A stretch of 26,972 nt of DNA from JAAYCI01 sp964370295 (lineage in GTDB: Bacteria > Bacillota > Clostridia > Oscillospirales > Ruminococcaceae). The stretch lies in assembly GCA_964370295.1 (NCBI GenBank), contig CAYJIR010000031.1, positions 1 through 26,972 of the forward strand, in the 5' to 3' direction. A model generated the notes under the pieces. That model was given only the letters and a program-made list of their open reading frames with translations, was not told the origin of the DNA and searched no databases. Both the position numbers and the translations under genes were made by a program. Positions 6,940-13,831 of the stretch are shown here, piece after piece (the first letter of the stretch is position 1; every line of letters starts with the position of its first letter).

Positions 6940-8364
6940 GTGAATAAAAGCTATGATCTTGCTGTGATAGGGGCCGGCAGTGCCGGGTTAGTGGCCGCAA
7001 TAACCGCACAAGGCATGGGGGCAAAGGTGCTGCTTGCCGAAGGGCGGAAAATGGGGGGCGATTGTCTCAATTATGGTTGTGTGCCAAGTAAAACATTTTT
7101 AAAAGCAGCCCATTTGGCACATTCCATGAGAATGAGCGAAGCTTATGGCATACAGCCGGTGGAACCCAATGTGTCGTTAGAGCAGGTGATGCAACGTGTG
7201 AAAGATGTGATTGCCGAGATTGCTCCCCATGATTCCGAAGAGAGATATCGTTCCTTGGGTGTGGATGTGCTGCGGGAAAATGCATCCTTTGTTTCCGAGC
7301 GCAGATTGCAGGTGGGAGAACAAGTGTACGAGGCAAAACGTATTATCATTGCCACGGGTTCGCATGCGGCTGTGCCGCCCATACAGGGGCTTTCGCAAGT
7401 ACCATACTATACAAATGAAACCATTTTTGAAATGAAAACACTGCCAAAACATTTAATCGTACTGGGTGCAGGACCCATCGGTTGCGAATTGGGGCAGGGC
7501 TTTGCGCATTTGGGCAGTCGTGTGTCCATCATAGATCGCTCGCCTCGTCTGTTTTCAAAAGACGAATCGGAAGTGGCCCCGATTATGGAAAAGGTGTTTT
7601 TGCAACAGGGTATCAATCTGCATTTGCAAAGCAATTTGCAAGAAATACATCAAGAGCAAGATGGCATTGTAGTGAAGTATATACAAGATGGAGAAAACAA
7701 AACTTGCAAAGGGGACGCGTTGTTGCTTGCCTTGGGGCGTGTGCCGAACACAGAGAATCTATGTTTGCAGCAGGTGGGCATACAAACAGATAAACGTGGT
7801 TTTATCAGCGTGAATAGCAAATTGCAAACCAATCTCCCCCATGTGTATGCCTGTGGAGACGTACGTGGTAAATATATGTTTACGCACATGGCCTCCTACG
7901 AGGCGGGGATTGCCGTGCGCAATGCTTTGGTGGCTGCTCGTTTTAATGTGAGCTATAAAAATATAACGTGGACAACCTATACGCTTCCAAGGGTGGCGCA
8001 TGTGGGCTTTGGAAAAAAACAGGCAGAGGAAGCCGGCGTTTTTTCCAGTGAATTGATGCTCGCCATAGATGCAAACGACAGAGCCAAGGCCGAGGGCGAC
8101 AGAGACGGATTTGTAAAGGTGATTTTGGATGCCAAACGCCGCGTGATAGGCGCAAGCATGGTGGGCGAAAAGGCGGATGAAATGTTGCCTGTGTTGTCTT
8201 TGATGGTAAGCAAAAAAATGAAATTATCGGCGGCACTTTCTGTGATATACGCGTATCCGGTGCAAGGAGAAATTATAAAAAGCTTGGCCGTGCAAGATTT
8301 TAAAAATCATGTAAAACCATGGCAGCAGAGCTGGCTTAAAAAAATTATTGCGACAAAGCGCTAA
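6940..8364 (+). CDS. FAD-dependent pyridine nucleotide-disulfide oxidoreductase (MerA/Lpd-like)
   Basis: A 474-residue class I flavoprotein disulfide reductase. The FAD GxGxxG motif is GAGSAG at 11-16. The redox-active disulfide is C42-x4-C47 in GGDCLNYGCVPSK. The NAD(P)H site is GAGPIG at 176-181, the second FAD motif is ACGD at 304-307, and a C-terminal dimerisation domain follows. Where lipoamide dehydrogenase has the catalytic His-Glu pair (HAHPTLxE), this protein has YAYPVQGE (437-444): Tyr439 replaces His and Glu444 is kept. Mercuric reductases also have Tyr there, but the N-terminal metal-binding domain and C-terminal cysteine pair of MerA are absent. The substrate is therefore unknown. 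The GTG start has AAGGAGG 6 bases upstream. It is the first gene of an operon with a CDP-alcohol phosphatidyltransferase and a TVP38-type protein. Confidence 0.9.
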   Translation: MNKSYDLAVIGAGSAGLVAAITAQGMGAKVLLAEGRKMGGDCLNYGCVPSKTFLKAAHLAHSMRMSEAYGIQPVEPNVSLEQVMQRVKDVIAEIAPHDSEERYRSLGVDVLRENASFVSERRLQVGEQVYEAKRIIIATGSHAAVPPIQGLSQVPYYTNETIFEMKTLPKHLIVLGAGPIGCELGQGFAHLGSRVSIIDRSPRLFSKDESEVAPIMEKVFLQQGINLHLQSNLQEIHQEQDGIVVKYIQDGENKTCKGDALLLALGRVPNTENLCLQQVGIQTDKRGFISVNSKLQTNLPHVYACGDVRGKYMFTHMASYEAGIAVRNALVAARFNVSYKNITWTTYTLPRVAHVGFGKKQAEEAGVFSSELMLAIDANDRAKAEGDRDGFVKVILDAKRRVIGASMVGEKADEMLPVLSLMVSKKMKLSAALSVIYAYPVQGEIIKSLAVQDFKNHVKPWQQSWLKKIIATKR

Positions 8365-8373
8365 TGAGTATTT

Positions 8374-8380
8374 AAGGGGG
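8374..8380 (+). promoter_or_regulatory. Ribosome binding site that sets the phosphatidyltransferase start
   Basis: AAGGGGG lies 8 bases before ATG 8389 but only 2 bases before the in-frame GTG at 8383, so ATG 8389 is preferred. Confidence 0.65.
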
Positions 8381-8388
8381 AAGTGGAT

Positions 8389-8988
8389 ATGATAGACACC
8401 AGCCTTAGAAAACACATACAAAAGGGTTTTGATGCCACGGCCAAGGGGCTGCATTTGCATAAATTGCACCCGAACTACATAACGGTTTTTGGCTTTTTGG
8501 TGGGGGTAGCAAGTGCCTTGCTTTTGGGTTTTGGCCGGCCATTTCCGGCCTTGGTGTTTCTTTGGATTTCGGGTGCTTTGGATGTTCTAGACGGAACAGT
8601 GGCCCGCCTTGCTAATAAAAGCTCGAAATTTGGAGCTTATCTAGACTTGATTTTTGACCGGCTGGTGGAAGGCTTTTTGGTTTTGGGCTTCTTCTTCTTC
8701 CGGCCACAGTTTGCTTTGGCATATTTTCTTTTTTTTATCTTTGCCATGTTTAATTTCAGTACTTTTATGCTGGCGGGAACCCTATTTGCCAACACAGGAA
8801 AAAAAAGTATGCACTACGACAGCGGCCTGATAGAGCGCACAGAAACTTTTGTATGCTTTAGCTTGATGATGCTGTTTCCCGGCTGGATTTTTATAATTTT
8901 AAATATTTTTAATGTTTTGATGGCGGGCACAGGCATACGCAGAATGGTGCGCATTTTTAAACACGAAAGGAGGGCGAAAAGAGAATGA
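8389..8988 (+). CDS. CDP-alcohol phosphatidyltransferase family membrane enzyme
   Basis: A 199-residue integral membrane protein carrying the full catalytic signature of the family, D-x2-DG-x2-AR-x8-G-x3-D-x3-D, at residues 65-90 (DVLDGTVAR...GAYLDLIFD). Such enzymes move the phosphatidyl group from CDP-diacylglycerol to an alcohol acceptor in the cytoplasmic membrane. HPNYITVFGF near 28-37 precedes the first membrane helix, and about six hydrophobic segments follow. This is a second enzyme of the class, distinct from pgsA at 22360. The acceptor (inositol phosphate, glycerol phosphate or another polyol) cannot be told. The stop overlaps the TVP38-type gene by four bases (ATGA), showing translational coupling. 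Confidence 0.9.
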   Translation: MIDTSLRKHIQKGFDATAKGLHLHKLHPNYITVFGFLVGVASALLLGFGRPFPALVFLWISGALDVLDGTVARLANKSSKFGAYLDLIFDRLVEGFLVLGFFFFRPQFALAYFLFFIFAMFNFSTFMLAGTLFANTGKKSMHYDSGLIERTETFVCFSLMMLFPGWIFIILNIFNVLMAGTGIRRMVRIFKHERRAKRE

Positions 8989-9686
8989 AAAAGAAAATCA
9001 TCGTTTTGGCGCTTGCCCTTTTGCTTTTGTTTATCCTACGTGATTATATTAATATAAACACAATTTTAAATTTGGTTGAAAGCATACAAAACAATCCCTT
9101 TGCACCGCTGATATTTATTGTTGTGTACGCAGTGTCTGTAACCTTGATGGTGCCGGCTTCTGCACTTACCCTGCTTTCAGGGCCGATTTTTGGCTTTTGG
9201 TGGGGATTGCTTTTTACGATTATCGGCTCAAACTTAGGTTGTCACCTTTCCTATTTTTTGGCAAAACTGCTGGGCAAAGACTTGGTGACAAAGTTCATAA
9301 AAAGTGGTTCCTTTATTGAAAATGCACAGAAAAAGGCGCAGAAGAATGGTTTTGTATTTATGATGTATGCGCGGTTGATACCATTATTCCCATTTGCAGG
9401 GGTTAACTATCTATCGGGCATCATTGGCATTCGCTATCGAGATTACGCCATTGCCACGGTGCTGGGCATGTTGCCCGGTAGTGCTGTGTATGTGTATTTG
9501 GGGTATAGCGCGGCAAACATCCAGGACAACCCGTTGGGACTGATTGCTTCGCTGGGTGTGTTGGTGCTGTTTACCGTGGTGATGGCCATTGTGAAAAGAA
9601 AAGGTTATTTTGATAAATCAGATGCGCAAGCCACACAAACACAAGAACAAATGATGGATAAGAAGGAAAAAGAGGGGGAGGTATAA
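8985..9686 (+). CDS. TVP38/TMEM64 (VTT domain, DedA-like) membrane protein
   Basis: A 233-residue polytopic membrane protein. After an N-terminal hydrophobic helix (about 4-18), the VTT/SNARE-associated domain shows SGPIFGFWWG (65-74) with GSNLG (81-85), and RLIPLFPFAGVNYLSG (130-145), the conserved re-entrant-loop motif of this superfamily. A helix near 186-204 and a charged cytoplasmic tail rich in Lys, Glu and Gln end the protein. Bacterial and eukaryotic VTT proteins are linked to lipid scrambling or translocation and membrane homeostasis. The gene overlaps the upstream phosphatidyltransferase by four bases, and AAAGGAGGG (8966-8973) is its ribosome binding site. In other bacteria VTT domains occur beside or fused to MerA-like oxidoreductases, which supports a functional link to the gene at 6940. 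Confidence 0.9.
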   Translation: MKKKIIVLALALLLLFILRDYININTILNLVESIQNNPFAPLIFIVVYAVSVTLMVPASALTLLSGPIFGFWWGLLFTIIGSNLGCHLSYFLAKLLGKDLVTKFIKSGSFIENAQKKAQKNGFVFMMYARLIPLFPFAGVNYLSGIIGIRYRDYAIATVLGMLPGSAVYVYLGYSAANIQDNPLGLIASLGVLVLFTVVMAIVKRKGYFDKSDAQATQTQEQMMDKKEKEGEV

Positions 9687-9738
9687 TATGTACACGTCGC
9701 CACGTGTTTCATGTTCTGCAAATCCCCATAACAAGGCC

Positions 9739-9767
9739 TTGACAAAGCATGTGTCTCAAGCTATAAT
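9739..9767 (+). promoter_or_regulatory. Perfect sigma-A promoter of the rpoBC operon
   Basis: TTGACA (9739-9744) and TATAAT (9762-9767) match consensus at all positions with a 17-bp spacer. Transcription would begin near 9774 and leave a leader of about 174 nt before the rpoB ATG. This is the only convincing promoter in the gap between the TVP38-type gene and rpoB. Confidence 0.9.
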
Positions 9768-9773
9768 TGATAG

Positions 9774-9947
9774 TTGTACTAATATGGCTTATTTCTAGCC
9801 ATTTTCCAAGTTATACGAGAAAAACAGAGAAAATTGCCGGGTTGTTTTTGTGCAAAATAGCCAAAAAACCTCTTTTTTTATAGGGGTTGGCAAAGGTGTG
9901 TTCAAAAAAAGAAAATACAGAATATAAAATTAGGAGTGGTTGCGCGC
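9774..9947 (+). promoter_or_regulatory. Structured rpoB 5' leader with alternative hairpins
   Basis: This is the noncoding leader between the promoter and rpoB. It holds three candidate structures. Hairpin A is ATGGCT/AGCCAT (9784-9789 with 9797-9802). Hairpin B pairs GGTT..TTTTG (9840-9850) with CAAAAAACC (9862-9870) and is followed by TCTTTTTTTA, a terminator-like arrangement with a weak bulged stem. Hairpin C pairs AACCTC (9867-9872) with GGGGTT (9883-9888) and is flanked by TTGCC (9834-9838) and GGCAA (9889-9893), which can also pair. B and C share bases 9867-9870, so they exclude each other. The ribosome binding site AGGAG is at 9932-9936. Confidence 0.45.
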
Positions 9948-12900
9948 ATGGTGAATGTCAAGCCGACGATGCTTGGGACGACGGAACGCATGAGTTTTTC
10001 CCACATTGATGAGGTTTTGGAGATGCCAAACCTCATCGAGGTACAAAAAGATTCTTACCAATGGTTCTTAAGGGAGGGCCTGCGGGAGATTTTTCGTGAC
10101 GTTGGTTCGATAGAGGACTATTCAGGCTCTTTGATGCTGGATTTTATCGGTTATCGCTTAGACAATCAGCCCAAGTATTCCATCAAGGAGTGCAAAGAGC
10201 GCGACGTAACATATGCTGCGCCGTTGCGTGTTACCACCCGTTTGTTTAACAAAGAAACGGGGGAAGTGAAAGAGCAGGAAATTTTCATGGGAGATTTCCC
10301 GCTGATGACAGAAAGCGGCACTTTTATCATCAACGGTGCCGAGCGTGTCATTGTTTCACAACTTGTGCGTTCTCCCGGTGTATACTTTGGCGAAAATTAT
10401 GACAAAACAGGCAAACAGTTGTTTTCTACCACACTCAATCCAAATCGAGGTGCGTGGCTAGAATACGAAACCGGCAGTGATGACGTATTTAGCGTGCGTA
10501 TAGATAAAACCCGTAAATTGCCTGTCACTGTCTTTTTGCGCGCTCTTGGCCTAGGCGAAGACAGCCAAATTCGAGATTTCTTTGGTGAGGATGACCGCAT
10601 AGAAGCCACCATTGCCAAAGATTCGGCCAAAAATGTGGAAGAGGGCCTTTTGGAAACCTACCGTAAGTTGCGTCCGGGCGAGCCACCCACGGTAGACAGC
10701 GCCAAAAGCCATATTGAGAATCTGTTTTTCGATCCACATCGCTACGATCTGTCTCGTTTTGGGCGCTATAAAATGAACAGTAAGTTGGCCATTGGGCGGC
10801 GCATCGCCGGCCATGTGGCAGCTCGTGATGTGATTGCCCCACTTACGGGCGAGCTTTTGTGTGCGGCCGGCGAGAAAATCAGCAGAGAAACCGCTACGGA
10901 AATTGAGCAAAATGGTGTTAATTTTGTTCATCTAAAAATAGATGATAAAGAAATAAAAGTAATTTCCAATGGTGTGGTGGATGCCAGCTATTTCTTGGGA
11001 TTTGATGTGCGCGAGGAACTTGGAATTACCGAAAAAGTGAATTTTTCCCTTTTGCAACAAATCATGAATGAAAGTGATGATGACGAAGAGAGAAAAGAGT
11101 TGCTGCGACGAGAGCTTAACCGCAGTGATCGCGAGCGCGTATACGAGGCAAACAACGAAGGTGCACGTGATTTTGTTAGCCTGGTAAGTCGCACAGTGAC
11201 CAAAGACGATATTTTTGCCTCGGTTAACTACTTAAATGGTCTTGCCTACGGCATTGGCACCACAGACGATATCGACCATTTGGGCAACCGTCGTATTCGT
11301 AGCGTAGGTGAACTGCTACAAAATCAATTCCGCATCGGTTTTTCACGTATGGAGCGTGTGATACGCGAGCGGATGACCTTGCAAGCACAAGATATGGATG
11401 TGGTAACGCCACAGGCGCTTATCAACATTCGTCCGGTGACCAGTGCTATTAAAGAGTTTTTCGGTTCTTCGCCGCTTTCTCAATTTATGGATCAAAACAA
11501 CCCCTTGGCAGAGCTTACACACAAGCGACGTCTTTCTGCCCTTGGGCCCGGTGGTCTCTCGAGAGACAGGGCTGGATTTGAAGTTCGCGACGTGCATTAT
11601 AGTCATTATGGACGCATGTGTCCCATTGAAACGCCTGAAGGTCCGAACATTGGCCTCATTTCCTACCTTGCCACCTTTGCGCGTATCAATGAATATGGTT
11701 TTGTGCAAGCTCCCTATCGAAAAGTGAATAAAGAAACCGGCGTTGTTACCAACGAAGTGGTATACATGACAGCCGATGTGGAAGATGAATATACTGTAGT
11801 GCAAGCCAATGAACCCCTTGATGAACAAGGGCGTTTTGCACGCGAGCGTGTGCATGCGCGCCATCAAGATTTGATTATTGAGGTGGAGCGCGAAAAGGCC
11901 GACTATATGGACGTGTCTCCCAAGATGGTGCTTTCTGTAGCTACGGCTATGATTCCGTTTTTAGAAAACGACGATGCGAACCGCGCGCTGATGGGCTCGA
12001 ACATGCAGCGGCAGGCCGTGCCTCTTTTGGTTACAGAGCAGCCCATTGTGGCCACGGGCATGGAGTATAAGGCAGCCACAGATTCAGGTGTTTGCCCCTT
12101 GGCGCGCCGTGCCGGCGTTGTGGAACGTGTGACGGCAAACGACATTGTGGTGCGTGCCGACAATGGCGAATTAGACAGCTATGATTTAATCAAATTTATG
12201 CGCTCTAACCAAGGTACCTGTGTGAACCAACGCCCCATTGTAAGCAAGGGAGACAAAGTGACGGTGGGACAGGTGCTGGCAGATGGCCCTGCCACAAAAA
12301 ATGGCGAAATATCCCTTGGGAAAAATGCCCTGATTGGCTTTATGACTTGGGAGGGCTATAACTACGAAGATGCTGTTCTTATCAACGAAAAAATTGTGCG
12401 CGACGATGTGTACACCTCTATCCATATCGAAGAATATGAGCAAGATGCCCGTGAGACAAAACTGGGGCCGGAAGAAATCACACGCGATATCCCCAATGTA
12501 AGTGAAGATGCGCTGAAAGATCTGGACGAAGACGGCATCATTCGCATCGGTGCAGAAGTGGTAGCCGGTGATATCTTGGTGGGCAAAGTGACACCCAAGG
12601 GTGAGACCGAACTTACGCCGGAAGAGCGTTTGCTGCGGGCGATTTTTGGCGAAAAAGCACGTGAAGTGCGCGACACAAGCCTGCGTGTTCCGCATGGTGA
12701 ATATGGCATTATTGTGGACGTAAAAGTGTTTACCCCACAAAATAGTGATGAATTGCAACCGGGCGTGCGTCAGGTAGTGCGTTGCTATATCGCACAAAAA
12801 CGCAAAATTTCCGTGGGCGATAAAATGGCGGGTCGCCATGGAAACAAGGGTGTTGTTTCGCGCATTTTGCCCCAAGAGGACATGCCCTTCTTAGAGGATG

Positions 12901-13760
12901 GAACCCCGCTGGATATTGTGCTAAACCCACTGGGCGTGCCCAGCCGTATGAACATAGGTCAGGTGTTGGAAGTACATCTGGGCTATGCAGCCAGTGCACT
13001 TGGCTGGAAAGTGATGACACCTGTGTTCGACGGTGCACATGAATCTGACATACGTGCTTGTTTTGAAAAGGCCGGTATGCAACCGGATGGGAAAAGTGTG
13101 GTGTATGACGGGCGCACAGGCGAACAGTTCGACAATCGCGTTACCGTGGGCTATATGTATTATTTGAAGCTGCATCATCTGGTAGACGATAAAATTCATG
13201 CGCGTTCTACAGGCCCGTACAGCCTTGTAACCCAGCAGCCATTGGGTGGTAAAGCCCAGTTTGGTGGCCAACGCTTTGGCGAGATGGAAGTGTGGGCATT
13301 GGAGGCCTATGGCGCGGCCTATACCTTGCAGGAAATCCTCACTGTAAAAAGTGACGACGTGGTGGGACGTGTGAAAACTTACGAATCCATCGTAAAAGGC
13401 CAACAAGTGCCGGAGGCCGGCATACCGGAAAGTTTCCGCGTGCTAATTAAAGAGCTTCAAAGTTTGGGGCTTGAAATGGTGGTGCAAGACAGAGAAGGAA
13501 ACGAAATTGACTTAAAGCAAAACTATGACGAAGAAGAAAATTATCCACGTGCAGATCTTGCAGTAGGCGAGGATGTTTTGCTGGAAGAAGAACTCTCTGG
13601 TGAATATGCCATTGAAAGTGTAGACGGAGAAGAAGTGGAACTGGCAGACATAGAAGAGGAAGATTCTGATTTTGAAGATGAAGATGAGGTGGCTCCTTTG
13701 AATCCTGAGGATATATTCTCAGACGAAGACCTGTTTAGTGAAGACCCATTTGAGGGCTAG
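9948..13760 (+). CDS. rpoB: DNA-directed RNA polymerase beta subunit
   Basis: The 1270-residue beta subunit is full length. ATG 9948 follows AGGAG by 11 bases, and in-frame GTGs at 9936 and 9951 are less likely starts. The rifampicin pocket (LSQFMDQNNPL..LTHKRRLSALG) keeps the residues of sensitive enzymes: Q512, D515, H525, R528 and S530, which equal E. coli 513, 516, 526, 529 and 531. The conserved block GRMCPIETPEGPNIGLI follows. The catalytic-face motifs GYNYEDAVLINE, KVTPKGETELTPEERLLRAIFGEKA and GDKMAGRHGNKGVVS are intact, as is the C-terminal clamp region GGKAQFGGQRFGEMEVWALE. The last 75 or so residues form a strongly acidic, probably disordered tail, as in many Firmicutes. It has its own promoter, and rplJ-rplL are not upstream, which is unusual. 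Confidence 0.98.
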   Translation: MVNVKPTMLGTTERMSFSHIDEVLEMPNLIEVQKDSYQWFLREGLREIFRDVGSIEDYSGSLMLDFIGYRLDNQPKYSIKECKERDVTYAAPLRVTTRLFNKETGEVKEQEIFMGDFPLMTESGTFIINGAERVIVSQLVRSPGVYFGENYDKTGKQLFSTTLNPNRGAWLEYETGSDDVFSVRIDKTRKLPVTVFLRALGLGEDSQIRDFFGEDDRIEATIAKDSAKNVEEGLLETYRKLRPGEPPTVDSAKSHIENLFFDPHRYDLSRFGRYKMNSKLAIGRRIAGHVAARDVIAPLTGELLCAAGEKISRETATEIEQNGVNFVHLKIDDKEIKVISNGVVDASYFLGFDVREELGITEKVNFSLLQQIMNESDDDEERKELLRRELNRSDRERVYEANNEGARDFVSLVSRTVTKDDIFASVNYLNGLAYGIGTTDDIDHLGNRRIRSVGELLQNQFRIGFSRMERVIRERMTLQAQDMDVVTPQALINIRPVTSAIKEFFGSSPLSQFMDQNNPLAELTHKRRLSALGPGGLSRDRAGFEVRDVHYSHYGRMCPIETPEGPNIGLISYLATFARINEYGFVQAPYRKVNKETGVVTNEVVYMTADVEDEYTVVQANEPLDEQGRFARERVHARHQDLIIEVEREKADYMDVSPKMVLSVATAMIPFLENDDANRALMGSNMQRQAVPLLVTEQPIVATGMEYKAATDSGVCPLARRAGVVERVTANDIVVRADNGELDSYDLIKFMRSNQGTCVNQRPIVSKGDKVTVGQVLADGPATKNGEISLGKNALIGFMTWEGYNYEDAVLINEKIVRDDVYTSIHIEEYEQDARETKLGPEEITRDIPNVSEDALKDLDEDGIIRIGAEVVAGDILVGKVTPKGETELTPEERLLRAIFGEKAREVRDTSLRVPHGEYGIIVDVKVFTPQNSDELQPGVRQVVRCYIAQKRKISVGDKMAGRHGNKGVVSRILPQEDMPFLEDGTPLDIVLNPLGVPSRMNIGQVLEVHLGYAASALGWKVMTPVFDGAHESDIRACFEKAGMQPDGKSVVYDGRTGEQFDNRVTVGYMYYLKLHHLVDDKIHARSTGPYSLVTQQPLGGKAQFGGQRFGEMEVWALEAYGAAYTLQEILTVKSDDVVGRVKTYESIVKGQQVPEAGIPESFRVLIKELQSLGLEMVVQDREGNEIDLKQNYDEEENYPRADLAVGEDVLLEEELSGEYAIESVDGEEVELADIEEEDSDFEDEDEVAPLNPEDIFSDEDLFSEDPFEG

Positions 13761-13772
13761 AAATGAATGAAA

Positions 13773-13791
13773 GCAGGAAAGGGTTTCCTGC
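13773..13791 (+). other. Perfect hairpin in the rpoB-rpoC spacer
   Basis: GCAGGAAA (13773-13780) and TTTCCTGC (13784-13791) form an exact 8-bp stem around GGG. It lies 12 bases after the rpoB stop and 40 bases before the preferred rpoC ATG. No T-run follows, so it is not a terminator. It may be an RNase processing or mRNA-stabilising element, or a means of limiting coupling between the two genes. Confidence 0.5.
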
Positions 13792-13831
13792 GTGGCGGCA
13801 AAGAAAACAGTATGGAAAGAAAGGGTCACCT

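Noticed and set aside
6940..8364. Mercuric reductase
   Set aside because: It lacks the N-terminal heavy-metal domain and the C-terminal Cys-Cys pair, and no mer genes are nearby.
12186..12875. 229-codon minus-strand open frame inside rpoB
   Set aside because: It lies wholly opposite strongly conserved rpoB codons, and its translation has no domain features.
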